Made by a program: the position numbers and the translations under genes. Under the pieces are notes generated by a model. It had not been told where the DNA came from, ran no database searches, and saw nothing but the letters and a program-made list of their open reading frames with translations. Shown piece after piece: positions 1-8,138 of a stretch of DNA of 53,316 bases. Numbering within the stretch: position 1 is the first letter of the stretch; each line of letters starts with the position of its first letter. This DNA comes from Flavipsychrobacter sp964461535 (GTDB lineage: Bacteria; Bacteroidota; Bacteroidia; Chitinophagales; Chitinophagaceae), in contig CAYWUY010000012.1 of the NCBI GenBank assembly GCA_964461535.1, forward strand, positions 1 to 53,316. The letters are read 5' to 3'.

Positions 1-66
1 TATATGCCAGAGAGCAATCTCCACAAAGTATGCTCAAGATTTTAGGATATATTAAATGATTTATAT

Positions 67-100
67 TTAAAAAGGTGGTAGTTAACTATCACCTTTTTAA
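67..100. terminator. Long inverted repeat / probable terminator of the gene left of the window
   Basis: An 11-bp perfect stem (67-77 against 90-100) ends in a run of T, and the loop holds a second palindrome (79-88), so almost the whole 34 bases is self-complementary. It lies just before the promoter of the LamG gene. It most likely terminates transcription entering from the left. Confidence 0.6.
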
Positions 101-106
101 ATGCCC

Positions 107-114
107 TATATTTG
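107..114 (+). promoter_or_regulatory. Promoter -7 element for the LamG protein gene
   Basis: TATATTTG matches the Bacteroidota -7 consensus TAnnTTTG and ends 19 bases before the ATG at 134. It lies inside the reading frame if the upstream ATG at 101 is used, which argues for the start at 134. I see no clear TTG at -33. Confidence 0.55.
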
Positions 115-133
115 TAATCCAAAACTATTTTCT

Positions 134-1198
134 ATGAAAAGTAATTTATTTATACTTATATGTATACTAACACTTTCTAGTGTCACTTTTGCCCAATCTT
201 CATTTCCGGGAGTAATAGCCCATTGGAGTTTTGATAGCACCATTAATGATGTTTCTGGCAACGGACTAAATCCTGTTGAGTTTAGAAATGTTAATCCTGA
301 TTACGGTTCGGATGGTGTCTTTGGACATGGATTAAAGTTTGCTCCTATTGTAAGCAATGCACTGCCTCTTGATTCTACATTTAGCTACTTGCATATTCCT
401 TACAATCCTTTAATGAACTTAGATTCTTTTACTATTTGTAGTGTATTTAAAATATCCGGCTTCCCTAATAATGATGATCAGAACTCGGTAATATTAACAA
501 GAGGTACTGTGAGCTGCTATGAAGGTTATACGCTACAATTTAATGATAATGCTACAGACAGCAGTTCTGCAGAAGTTGATACTAATACAAATAATATAAT
601 TCTAAGAGCAGGTTATCACACCTCTAGCCATTATGCTGACTGGAGAACTCCAACATACCTTCAAAGAGAGCATTGGCATACAGTAGTAGTAACATTTGAT
701 AAGTATAAATTCAAGATTTGGCAAGATGATACTTTAGCCGCTGTTGTTACTTCTACTACTCCTAGTGCCAACTTTGGTACTGGAACTACCGGTATTGATA
801 TTGGATTTAGTTTGTATGATTATAATCTAGCAGGAAGAAAATATCAGTTTAATGGCATATTGGATGATCTACAACTATATAATAGAGTTTTGAGTAATGC
901 AGAGATTCATTCATATGATTCATTGAACAACTTATCTACTTTGGGCGGTATAGGCAACTTAATGAGTAAAAATAATATTCAATTATACCCTACAGTTGCT
1001 ACAAATCAGGTAAATATTATTTTGGATAATAACGAAAATGGTATGTTGGAGATTGTAGATATGAATGGACTGATAAAATATAGTTCGAAATATGCGCAAC
1101 ATAATGTTTTAGATGTATCTACCTGGGCAAGTGGTATGTATATAGTTAGGATTAAAACTAATTCATTTACTGAGGTGAGGAAATTTTTAAAGCAATAG
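134..1198 (+). CDS. Secreted LamG-domain protein with type IX secretion (type A) C-terminal domain
   Basis: The 354-residue product begins with a signal peptide ending at a Phe-Ala-Gln cleavage site. A concanavalin A-like/LamG fold follows, recognisable from the opening Ala-His-Trp-Ser-Phe-Asp pattern, the Leu-His-Ile-Pro strand, and the closing Gly-Ile-Leu-Asp-Asp-Leu-Gln-Leu-Tyr-Asn-Arg-Val-Leu motif typical of LamG-3 domains. The last ~75 residues are a type A sorting domain (Leu-Tyr-Pro-Thr near the start, Gly-Met-Tyr-Ile-Val-Arg-Ile near the end, final Lys-Phe-Leu-Lys-Gln). It should therefore be exported by Sec, carried across the outer membrane by the type IX system and anchored or released. 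LamG folds often bind sugars, but the ligand is unknown. An in-frame ATG at 101 precedes the promoter element, so I chose 134. It stands alone, convergent with the next gene. Confidence 0.85.
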   Translation: MKSNLFILICILTLSSVTFAQSSFPGVIAHWSFDSTINDVSGNGLNPVEFRNVNPDYGSDGVFGHGLKFAPIVSNALPLDSTFSYLHIPYNPLMNLDSFTICSVFKISGFPNNDDQNSVILTRGTVSCYEGYTLQFNDNATDSSSAEVDTNTNNIILRAGYHTSSHYADWRTPTYLQREHWHTVVVTFDKYKFKIWQDDTLAAVVTSTTPSANFGTGTTGIDIGFSLYDYNLAGRKYQFNGILDDLQLYNRVLSNAEIHSYDSLNNLSTLGGIGNLMSKNNIQLYPTVATNQVNIILDNNENGMLEIVDMNGLIKYSSKYAQHNVLDVSTWASGMYIVRIKTNSFTEVRKFLKQ

Positions 1199-1219
1199 AT
1201 TACTGCTTTTCAAGTATTG

Positions 1220-1249
1220 AAAAGGCTCAATATTTTTATTGAGCCTTTT
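1220..1249. terminator. Bidirectional terminator between convergent genes
   Basis: A 13-bp perfect stem (1220-1232 with 1237-1249) around a TTTT loop, with A-rich and T-rich flanks on both sides. It serves the LamG gene on the plus strand and the propeller gene on the minus strand. Confidence 0.85.
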
Positions 1250-1251
1250 TT

Positions 1252-4200
1252 CTATTCTTGTATAACTAGTTTGTTTGTATAAATTGTACCATACTCATTC
1301 TTGATGGCTATAATATATATACCGGGATGTGCCTGATGTAAATTGATAGACTCATTAAAGTATGGGTTGTTTGATGAATTTAACATGGTTTCATGTATGG
1401 TTCTACCACTCATGTCTGTAATGGTTACTGTGGCTGCACTACCGTTAAGTTTTCCTGAAATATTAAATATCCCATTATTAGGATTGGGATTTAGTTTAAT
1501 TGAGGTGTTAATATGGTTATTGTTTATACCGGCAGGTATGCCGTCTGATTTTAAGTTAATATTGTCTAAGTATATTTTTTGTCCATAGTGCCCTTTATTG
1601 GTAAATGCCACTACCACTCCATTACCTATAAAGCTATTGAGACTAATAGAGTCTTTTCTCCATTCTGTAGTTGCAGGAACAAATTCTGATGTGGTGTTTG
1701 GCGCTGTAGCTAAATCTGCGCTGTCTTTGCTGTAAACAGTACTATAAGTTTTTCCACAGTCTGTAGATACTTCAACTAATAAAGAGTCTTTATAGTCAGG
1801 ATAGTATGCATAGGCAATATCAAATGTTAGATAGGCGTAAGTAGCGGTAGTTAGATCTAACTTAGGTAAAATAAGCCTATCTTTTTTACCACCGGCATCG
1901 TGGTTAAAGTTGTCATACATTACACATGTTCCACTAAGGCCAAATGCGCCACCTCCGGCATATGGTTGCCAGTTACTTCCACTTTCAGATGTTAGTTGCC
2001 ATTGTGTAGAAGGTAAAAATACACCTCCTTCAAATCCTTCATTTACTGTTGCGGTTAACCCGTTAGATACCAATATATAGTTAGTTGCAGTATCAGTGCT
2101 AGAGCCAGTACTGCCGCTTGCACTAAGCATTACATTATAACTACCTATAGTATTGTAAACTACAATAGGACTATCGGCTGTACTAGTGGCTGGTGTGCCG
2201 CCCGGGAAATACCAAGTAAATCCACTTACATTCCCAAAAATACTTTTACTGAAATGAACGGTATCTCCAGGGCAAATAGTGCGTTTGTCAGCAGTAAAAT
2301 GAATGTCAGGAGGCATATTAATATTCATATTGCTTTCCCAAACACCACGGCCATAGCTAGATAAGCGCAATACAGAGCCTGAAGTACTATCGCTAAACAT
2401 CATGAAATCGGTAAAGTTCATAATGGTTGGCAATCCTAAAGATGCTGTCCAAGGGGTAGTGTTATCTTTATAAAACATATAGTTGCCCAGTGAAACAAAT
2501 AGGCGGTCGTTACTGTTATATTGGTCGGTATGAACTTTAAGTATATTTAATGACGGTAGCCCACCTGTGATGTTAATCCAGGTATTACCCATGTCGGTAG
2601 ATTTATATATTCTACTGTTGCAAGTAATATATACTATGTTTTTATTGTAGGGATGCAGCGCTACACTGCCCAATATATTAGTTGCCACTGGCGTAGATAG
2701 CTGAGTAAAAGTTGGTGCGCCAGACAGTGCATTGGTGCTTCTAAGTAGATGTCCATTATTGGTAATGGCAAATAGTAAATTAGAGTCGGCTCTACTGCAT
2801 GCTATGTCATAAATGCCTTCTCCGTTGCTGTATAAAAATGTCCAGCTAGGACTATTGAGGCTTAAATTGTTAGTTCTCCAAATGCTATCCGTAGCTACAA
2901 AAGCATTATTTGCATTAGTATAGCTAAAGCTCATTGCCCATTGATAACTGCCACCTGCTGTAAATGGTGCATTGTAGGAATAGTCGCCTGTTAGGGGTGT
3001 TAAATTCCTTCTTAGTCCGTTATTATAGTATACAGTGCCGTCATTGGCTCTGCTTATAGCGCATCTTTCTCCCCAATCGCCACCTCTATTTGTTTTCCAT
3101 ATGCCGTCATAATATAATTCCCCATTATCTTGAGTACCAATGCTTATTAATTCTCTGCTAATTGGGCTTTGTGCCGCATGGTATATTTCTGTAGCCGCAA
3201 GTCCTGTGCTGAATGGTATCCAATTAGTCGCTGAAGGGTCGGTAGAGCGCCAAATACCTCCGTCGTTAGAATTGTATATTACTCCGGTATTATAAGGGTT
3301 GTAGTTAATGTCGTGCATGTCTGTATGCACTTGATTCCACCACTGTGTGCGCCAGCTCCAGCTAGCGCCGCCATCTGTCGAACGCCATACACAGTGCGAA
3401 CCGAGAAGCAGTTCATTGGCATTATCCGGGTTGGCTGTTAAAGTGAAATTGTAGTTGCCTTGAGAACCGGATGTAACGGTAGAATCATAACATACTAAAC
3501 ATTGGTCGGTACTGTAATAAACGTTTGTAAAAGATAAGCCCCCATTCGTAGAGCGCATTATTCTGCCATAGTCGTCTGTAGTGCCTATATAAACTCTATT
3601 AGTATCTGCTCTGCTAACAGCTATTCGCATCCCACCATTACCCGCGGGAATTACTAGTCCAGACGTTATTCTAGTCCAGCTAACACCCATATCCAAGCTT
3701 CTATAGTAAGCGGTGTCTGATACAGCATATAGAACATTATTACTACCCGGTCTTTGCTTCATGTCAGTAAAGCGCCCACCTACAAGTTGCTGTGTCCATG
3801 TGGCACCTGCGTCAGTGGTACGCCAAATACCATCATTAGTTGCAGCTATTACTGTATTGTGGTTAGTAGGAGACATGATAAGTTCAACCGCCATTCTATA
3901 GCCAATGCCAGTAGTTATAGCACTAAATGTAGCTCCACCATCTGTACTTTTCCATACACCCAAACCAGTTGAGTAATAGTTGGGGTCTCCGGTGCCTAGG
4001 TATATTATATTATCGTTTGTATAATCAATGCAAACAGACGCACATGCTGTATTAGGCATAACTTCGGTGCCGGGTGTGGGAGTCCATGTATGTCCCGTAT
4101 CATTAGAGATGTATAAACCTCCTGAAGCGCTAACCGCATATTGTTTTGCCGGATTGCTAGGGTGAAATTTTTGTTGGCATACCCTACCCATACCATGTAC

Positions 4201-4335
4201 TTGCCCGCTAACATTTATAGGAAATTGTATGGGACCAGTATTAGTCCAACTAGAGATAGCTTGGGCACATGCGTTATTGGATTGGCAGCATATGACTAAT
4301 AAATATAGTAAGGTCTGTAAAGTTCTATTTTGCAT
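1252..4335 (-). CDS. Secreted BNR/VPS10-like beta-propeller protein with PKD domain and type IX sorting domain
   Basis: The 1027-residue protein has a signal peptide ending Ala-Cys-Ala-Gln. Roughly residues 25-650 carry repeated Asp-box motifs of the form Ser-Thr-Asp-x-Gly-x-Thr-Trp (at least eight, some degenerate), the signature of BNR/sialidase or VPS10/sortilin propellers. A PKD domain follows (Thr-Trp-Tyr-Phe-Pro-Gly-Gly-Thr-Pro), then a MAM-like or choice-of-anchor jelly roll, and a type A C-terminal sorting domain starting near Leu-Asn-Pro-Asn-Pro-Asn-Asn-Gly. Such proteins are secreted by the type IX system; no enzyme active site is visible. I start at the ATG at 4335, right before the signal peptide, rather than the in-frame ATG at 4392 inside the upstream gene. 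The chosen ATG lies inside the last codons of the small gene upstream (11-base overlap), which suggests translational coupling. Confidence 0.85.
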   Translation of the reverse strand: MQNRTLQTLLYLLVICCQSNNACAQAISSWTNTGPIQFPINVSGQVHGMGRVCQQKFHPSNPAKQYAVSASGGLYISNDTGHTWTPTPGTEVMPNTACASVCIDYTNDNIIYLGTGDPNYYSTGLGVWKSTDGGATFSAITTGIGYRMAVELIMSPTNHNTVIAATNDGIWRTTDAGATWTQQLVGGRFTDMKQRPGSNNVLYAVSDTAYYRSLDMGVSWTRITSGLVIPAGNGGMRIAVSRADTNRVYIGTTDDYGRIMRSTNGGLSFTNVYYSTDQCLVCYDSTVTSGSQGNYNFTLTANPDNANELLLGSHCVWRSTDGGASWSWRTQWWNQVHTDMHDINYNPYNTGVIYNSNDGGIWRSTDPSATNWIPFSTGLAATEIYHAAQSPISRELISIGTQDNGELYYDGIWKTNRGGDWGERCAISRANDGTVYYNNGLRRNLTPLTGDYSYNAPFTAGGSYQWAMSFSYTNANNAFVATDSIWRTNNLSLNSPSWTFLYSNGEGIYDIACSRADSNLLFAITNNGHLLRSTNALSGAPTFTQLSTPVATNILGSVALHPYNKNIVYITCNSRIYKSTDMGNTWINITGGLPSLNILKVHTDQYNSNDRLFVSLGNYMFYKDNTTPWTASLGLPTIMNFTDFMMFSDSTSGSVLRLSSYGRGVWESNMNINMPPDIHFTADKRTICPGDTVHFSKSIFGNVSGFTWYFPGGTPATSTADSPIVVYNTIGSYNVMLSASGSTGSSTDTATNYILVSNGLTATVNEGFEGGVFLPSTQWQLTSESGSNWQPYAGGGAFGLSGTCVMYDNFNHDAGGKKDRLILPKLDLTTATYAYLTFDIAYAYYPDYKDSLLVEVSTDCGKTYSTVYSKDSADLATAPNTTSEFVPATTEWRKDSISLNSFIGNGVVVAFTNKGHYGQKIYLDNINLKSDGIPAGINNNHINTSIKLNPNPNNGIFNISGKLNGSAATVTITDMSGRTIHETMLNSSNNPYFNESINLHQAHPGIYIIAIKNEYGTIYTNKLVIQE

Positions 4336-4735
4336 TTTTCCAAATTTGAATTCTTGCCCAAGGGCCCAATATAGAGCCGTCAGCCTGTACATAAGGTTTA
4401 TTTGTTTCTCGCCAATGGTAATATTTCTTTACTTCAAGGCGCATTCTATTTTCAGCTTGTATTTTTCGCAGTTTCCTTTTTGAAGGATGTCTTTCACGTT
4501 CTTCACGTTCGCCAATTACATCATGCTCTTCTTCAGGCAGTTCATGTTTGGTGAAGTATAGATTAAAGGCCTTTTGAGCTTCAAAATAATTAGTGGCAGT
4601 ATCTTTTATCATTTCTATCCAATAGGCCTGCTTCATATATTCTTTATCAGTATGTTGTGTTTGGGTAGATTGACCCCAACCAACATATGGCAAGGTGCAT
4701 AAGGAGCATATATATAGTATCTTTCTTACTAACAT
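4325..4735 (-). CDS. Small secreted protein of unknown function paired with the propeller gene
   Basis: A 136-residue product starts with a clear signal peptide (Ile-Leu-Tyr-Ile-Cys-Ser-Leu-Cys core, cleavage after Gly-Trp-Gly). The mature part is charged, with a stretch of alternating Glu and Arg around residues 70-95 and a conserved-looking aromatic end (Trp-Ala-Arg-Ile-Gln-Ile-Trp). A similar segment (aromatic, Glu/Lys-rich, Tyr-Phe-Glu-x-Gln-Lys-Ala) is, as I recall, found at the N-terminus of some VPS10-like type IX proteins in Flavobacteria, so this may be a split-off N-terminal module of the downstream protein. It overlaps the propeller gene by 11 bases and is upstream of it. No catalytic motif is visible. 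Confidence 0.7.
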   Translation of the reverse strand: MLVRKILYICSLCTLPYVGWGQSTQTQHTDKEYMKQAYWIEMIKDTATNYFEAQKAFNLYFTKHELPEEEHDVIGEREERERHPSKRKLRKIQAENRMRLEVKKYYHWRETNKPYVQADGSILGPWARIQIWKNAK

Positions 4736-4843
4736 AGCCTAAAAGTATAACATATTTTGGCCATTTTACTGTTGTTTTAATTGTTTTACAAAAGGTGGCT
4801 GTAAGAGAACAAATAAAAAAATCAACTTATTCATAAAAATACC

Positions 4844-4851
4844 TACCTTTG
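4844..4851 (+). promoter_or_regulatory. Promoter -7 element of rpsA
   Basis: TACCTTTG followed by CAGTCC is an exact match to the strong Bacteroidota promoter also seen before purC and rpmB in this window. The leader to the start codon is about 35 bases. Confidence 0.7.
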
Positions 4852-4871
4852 CAGTCCCAAAAATTTCATTC

Positions 4872-4880
4872 AAAAGGAGG
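4872..4880 (+). promoter_or_regulatory. Strong Shine-Dalgarno sequence before rpsA
   Basis: AAAAGGAGG lies 9 bases before a TTG start. Bacteroidota ribosomes normally hide their anti-SD, and SD sequences are rare upstream of their genes, so this site is unusual and decides the non-ATG start. Confidence 0.75.
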
Positions 4881-4889
4881 AACAAACAA

Positions 4890-6815
4890 TTGGAAGAAAA
4901 TCAAATCAATTCCCAAACAGCCGGAACAACTCCAGAAGCAGTTGAGTCCGTACAAACCGCAGCTCCTGCAGTAGCAGAAGCAACTACACGTCCTAGCCGT
5001 CATTATTATGAGGCAGCTTCAACAACATCTCATGATGATTTTGACTGGAGTGTAGACAAAAGAAACGTAGCTTCTTACAAAGAAGAAGACCGTAAAAAAT
5101 TCAATGAAGTGTATGACAATACCTTCAAAGCCATCAACGAGAACGAAGTAATGATGGGTACAGTAGTTGGTCTTACTAAGACTGACGCTATCATCAACAT
5201 TGGTTTCAAATCTGATGGTATGATTTCTCTTAACGAGTTCCGCGATATGCCAAACGTAAAAATTGGCGATGTTATCGAGGTAATGGTAGTTGAGAAAGAA
5301 GACAAAGGCGGACATTTGCACCTTAGCCGTAAAATGGCACGTGCTGCTCGCTCTTGGCAACAAATTGTTGACTTCTACAAAACCGGTGAAGTTGTTACAG
5401 GTACTATCACTTCTAAAACTAAGGGTGGTCTTATCGTGGATGTTCACGGCTTGGAAACATTCTTGCCTGGTTCTCAGATAGATGTTAAACCTGTAACTGA
5501 TTACGATCAGTATGTAGGTAAAACTATGGATTTCAAAGTTGTGAAAATCAATGAGACAATCCGTAATGCTGTAGTAAGCCATAAAGCGCTTATCGAAAGC
5601 GATATCGAGCAACAACGTAGCGTTATCATTGGCCAATTAGAAAAAGGTCAGGTACTTGAAGGTACTGTTAAGAATGTTACTGATTTCGGTGCATTCATCG
5701 ACCTTGGTGGTGTTGACGGATTGTTGTATATCACTGATATTAGCTGGGGCCGCGTAACACATCCAAGTGAAGTTCTACACAACAGTCAAAAACTGAATGT
5801 GGTTGTTCTTGACTTTGATGATGAGAAAAAACGTATCAGCCTTGGTTTAAAACAATTAACTCCTCATCCTTGGGATAACTTACCTACAGACATCAACGAA
5901 GGTGCTCGCGTTAAAGGTAAAGTTGTTAATATAGAAGATTACGGTGCATTCCTTGAAATACTTCCTGGTGTTGAAGGTTTGGTTCACGTATCTGAAATTA
6001 CTTGGAGCTCTCAACCAATTAACGCTAAAGAATTCTTTAAGTTAGGTGAAGAGCATGAAGCAGTAGTAGTAACACTTGATAAAGATGAGCGCAAAATGAG
6101 CTTATCAATCAAACAATTAACTGCTGATCCATGGGAAACTATCGAAACAAGATTCCCTCAAGATAGCCGCCACAGTGGTACTGTTAAAAACATTACTCCT
6201 TATGGTGTGTTTGTTGAGTTGGAAACTGGTATCGGTGGTATGATTCACATCAGTGATTTAAGCTGGATTAAACGTTACAACCACCCAAGTGAGTTTGTAA
6301 AAACCGGCGATAAAATTGATGTTATCATCCTAAGCATCGATAAAGAAAACCGCAAATTATCTTTGGGTCATAAACAATTGGAAGAAGATCCTTGGAATAC
6401 CTTCGAAACAGTATTCCCAATCGGTTCTGTTCACGAAGGTAGCGTAACCCGCAAAGATGATAAAGGTGCTACAGTTCAATTGCAATACGGTTTAGAAGCG
6501 TATGCTCCTGCACGTCACTTGCGTAAAGAAGATGGTAATAATGTTGAGGCTGAAGAAACATTGCCTTTCATGATTATCGAATTCGATCGTAACGACAAAC
6601 GTATTCTAGTATCTCATTCTAAAGTTTGGGAACAAACTAAGAACGAAGAGAAAGAAGCTGCTAAAAAAGAAGCTGCAAACGAAACTGAAAAAACTAAAAA
6701 AGCAGTGAAAAACATCCAAAGTAAAGTTGAAAAACCAACTTTAGGTGATCTAGGTGCTTTAGCTTCTATCAAAGACAAATTGAAAAAAGCAGAAGAGGGT
6801 GGTAGTGCTGAATAA
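4890..6815 (+). CDS. rpsA: 30S ribosomal protein S1
   Basis: The 641-residue product holds six S1 RNA-binding repeats, beginning near residues 85, 170, 255, 340, 425 and 510. Each opens with a Gly-x-Val-x-x-Gly-Thr-Val-type strand; repeats 3-5 are the most canonical (Asp-Phe-Gly-Ala-Phe-Ile, Asp-Tyr-Gly-Ala-Phe-Leu, Pro-Tyr-Gly-Val-Phe-Val). The N-terminus is acidic with an Asp-Asp-Phe-Asp-Trp motif and the C-terminus is Lys/Glu-rich, both usual for this phylum. S1 recruits mRNA to the 30S subunit. The start is TTG: no ATG lies between the promoter and the first repeat that would keep the acidic N-terminus, and a strong Shine-Dalgarno sequence fits the TTG exactly. The gene has its own promoter and terminator and is monocistronic. 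Codon use is markedly biased, as expected for high expression. Confidence 0.97.
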   Translation: MEENQINSQTAGTTPEAVESVQTAAPAVAEATTRPSRHYYEAASTTSHDDFDWSVDKRNVASYKEEDRKKFNEVYDNTFKAINENEVMMGTVVGLTKTDAIINIGFKSDGMISLNEFRDMPNVKIGDVIEVMVVEKEDKGGHLHLSRKMARAARSWQQIVDFYKTGEVVTGTITSKTKGGLIVDVHGLETFLPGSQIDVKPVTDYDQYVGKTMDFKVVKINETIRNAVVSHKALIESDIEQQRSVIIGQLEKGQVLEGTVKNVTDFGAFIDLGGVDGLLYITDISWGRVTHPSEVLHNSQKLNVVVLDFDDEKKRISLGLKQLTPHPWDNLPTDINEGARVKGKVVNIEDYGAFLEILPGVEGLVHVSEITWSSQPINAKEFFKLGEEHEAVVVTLDKDERKMSLSIKQLTADPWETIETRFPQDSRHSGTVKNITPYGVFVELETGIGGMIHISDLSWIKRYNHPSEFVKTGDKIDVIILSIDKENRKLSLGHKQLEEDPWNTFETVFPIGSVHEGSVTRKDDKGATVQLQYGLEAYAPARHLRKEDGNNVEAEETLPFMIIEFDRNDKRILVSHSKVWEQTKNEEKEAAKKEAANETEKTKKAVKNIQSKVEKPTLGDLGALASIKDKLKKAEEGGSAE

Positions 6816-6837
6816 GTATTAACTATCTGATTTATAG

Positions 6838-6867
6838 AAAATCCCGCTGAAATTTCAGCGGGATTTT
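6838..6867 (+). terminator. rpsA terminator
   Basis: A 13-bp perfect stem (6838-6850 with 6855-6867), loop AATT, followed by T residues; it starts 22 bases after the rpsA stop codon. Confidence 0.9.
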
Positions 6868-6868
6868 T

Positions 6869-7195
6869 ATTTTATAAAATTTATGGCCAATTGCTATTAA
6901 AAACAGATAAGCCATTTGCGAGGAGTATTGTAGCCGAACCAAACGGTTTTAATTGGCTATATATAATTGGCTTAATTCAGGTCGAATTATTGATAGTATA
7001 AGGACTCTAGAAAGTAGTGAAGTTTTATTCACTTATGGTATTTGTATTGGGTTTAGGATTAGCGATTATAGGTGTATCGTTCTAAGTGGTGAGGAAACTA
7101 AAACAGATGAAGTTGAAATGGTTTATTGAATAATAATGCGGCATGTGTTGGTCTATTAGCGTTTCATATTCTATACGGAAGTATGGTATGGACAT
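6869..7195. other. Gene-poor stretch between rpsA and the tRNA pair
   Basis: About 330 bases without a recognisable gene. It contains a nine-base direct repeat TAATTGGCT in 6949-6972, a weak imperfect hairpin around 6931-6959, and one short hydrophobic reading frame (7017-7085, listed separately). No terminator, promoter of standard form or RNA family is obvious to me. It could hold a small RNA or decayed sequence. Confidence 0.4.
7017..7085 (+). CDS. Possible 22-residue single-pass membrane peptide (speculative)
   Basis: A GTG-initiated frame encodes a short peptide with a Lys-Phe-Tyr start followed by an unbroken hydrophobic stretch with Gly-Leu-Gly-Leu-Ala spacing, just long enough to cross a membrane. 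There is no convincing Shine-Dalgarno sequence or TAnnTTTG element before it. The hydrophobic run may be chance in AT-rich DNA. I list it only because the surrounding 330 bases hold nothing else. Confidence 0.2.
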   Translation: MKFYSLMVFVLGLGLAIIGVSF

Positions 7196-7220
7196 AAAAA
7201 AAGCCTCGCTATTGCGAGGC
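7196..7220 (-). terminator. Terminator of the tRNA-Val pair
   Basis: A 7-bp GC-rich stem (7203-7209 with 7214-7220) with TATT loop, followed on the minus strand by a run of seven T residues. It begins four bases beyond the 3' end of the last tRNA. Confidence 0.9.
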
Positions 7221-7224
7221 AGTG

Positions 7225-7299
7225 TGGAAGCACACGGGATCGAACCGCGGACCCCCTGCTTGTAAGGCAGGTGCTCTGAACCAGCTGAGCTATGCTTCC
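7225..7299 (-). tRNA. tRNA-Val (anticodon TAC), distal copy
   Basis: The minus strand folds into a full cloverleaf: acceptor stem GGAAGCA with TGCTTCC, D-arm with GCTC and AGCTGGTTC, anticodon stem CCTGC/GCAGG with loop CTTACAA, and T-arm with TTCGATC. The anticodon TAC lies at 7262-7264 and reads GUA/GUN valine codons. The discriminator is A and the CCA end is not encoded, so it must be added after processing. Length 75. Confidence 0.97.
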
Positions 7300-7329
7300 G
7301 AAAAAAGTGTATTAAAAAGAACTAAAGTG

Positions 7330-7404
7330 TGGAAGCACACGGGATCGAACCGCGGACCCCCTGCTTGTAAGGCAGGTGCTCTGAACCAGCTGAGCTATGC
7401 TTCC
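7330..7404 (-). tRNA. tRNA-Val (anticodon TAC), proximal copy
   Basis: Identical over all 75 bases to the copy at 7225-7299, with the anticodon at 7367-7369. The two genes repeat with a 105-base period, including four identical bases after each 3' end, and are probably cut from one transcript. Confidence 0.97.
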
Positions 7405-7442
7405 AATTGTTAAGAACTAACCCCTCATTCGCTTTGGGAGTG

Positions 7443-7472
7443 CGAAGATAAAATCTTTTTTATTTTTAGCAA
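7443..7472 (-). promoter_or_regulatory. Promoter of the tRNA-Val pair
   Basis: On the minus strand, TTG (7470-7472) is followed after 19 bases by TATCTTCG (7443-7450), one mismatch from TAnnTTTG. It lies about 38 bases upstream of the first mature tRNA end. Confidence 0.55.
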
Positions 7473-7552
7473 AATCTTTTTCCTATTTCTTTAAAAAGAT
7501 TTTTACCATTTTTTATCAAGCTAAAAACTACTTTATATCCTAGAGGGTAGAG

Positions 7553-8065
7553 CTAAAGGTATCGTTCTTTAATTATGTTCATATGGTGTTTTATATGTCC
7601 CATCATCATATAAGCAATAGCTCTTGCACTGAATGGTGCTGCACTACTATGCACTATTATTTTACTTTGTTCCTCAGTTATACTGTTATATAAATAAGTT
7701 GAAGATTGGCGAACGGCTTTAAACTCTTCAATTAATATTGACATAGTATAGTGGTGCACGTTTACATTGTCTGCATATAGGTTTTCGTCCATTAGCGGTA
7801 ACGTTACTGATGTGTCTCCTCTTCCACATACTAAAGCTCGGTATGCAAAAGTGCGTTCTGTATCAATAATATGCATCAATACCGATTTTATGCTCCATTT
7901 GTCCTCAGCATATCTATAATCATGTTTATCCTCTGGAATGGCATTAAAGAAGGCTATTGTCTCTTCTGTATTATTTGTCCATAGCGATTTAAAACTGTCC
8001 TCACCTACTAGGTCAATATACTTTTTAAAGTATGGGGCATATTCGTGTTCGTCAGGTCTTGTCAT
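7553..8065 (-). CDS. DinB-like putative metal-dependent protein
   Basis: The product is about 170 residues from the ATG at 8065. It matches the DinB/YfiT four-helix bundle: an N-terminal helix, then Tyr-Ala-Glu-Asp-Lys-Trp-Ser-Ile-Lys-x-x-Leu-x-His with the first metal-ligand His, followed by Asp-Thr-Glu-Arg-Thr-Phe-Ala-Tyr-Arg, and a C-terminal Met-Met-Gly-His-Ile-x-His-His pair of His ligands. Members bind a divalent metal and many act as thiol-dependent transferases, but no specific substrate can be assigned. The in-frame ATG at 8089 lies at the promoter element (8087-8094), so I use 8065. It follows the nitroreductase operon by 74 bases but appears to have its own promoter. Confidence 0.8.
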   Translation of the reverse strand: MTRPDEHEYAPYFKKYIDLVGEDSFKSLWTNNTEETIAFFNAIPEDKHDYRYAEDKWSIKSVLMHIIDTERTFAYRALVCGRGDTSVTLPLMDENLYADNVNVHHYTMSILIEEFKAVRQSSTYLYNSITEEQSKIIVHSSAAPFSARAIAYMMMGHIKHHMNIIKERYL

Positions 8066-8086
8066 GATAATTTTAATGTAGAAATA

Positions 8087-8094
8087 CAAAAATA
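8087..8094 (-). promoter_or_regulatory. Promoter -7 element of the DinB-like gene
   Basis: TATTTTTG on the minus strand fits TAnnTTTG and ends 21 bases before the ATG at 8065. Confidence 0.5.
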
Positions 8095-8138
8095 AAAGTA
8101 GCCGCTAAGATTATTGCGGCTTCTTTTATTACTGTTAT

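Noticed and set aside
5019..5636. 205-residue frame antisense to rpsA
   Set aside because: Composition and lack of motifs match a shadow of the highly biased rpsA codons.
7222..7413. 63-residue reading frame across both tRNA genes
   Set aside because: It is the antisense of two tRNAs with repeated peptide sequence, an artefact of the duplicated tRNA.
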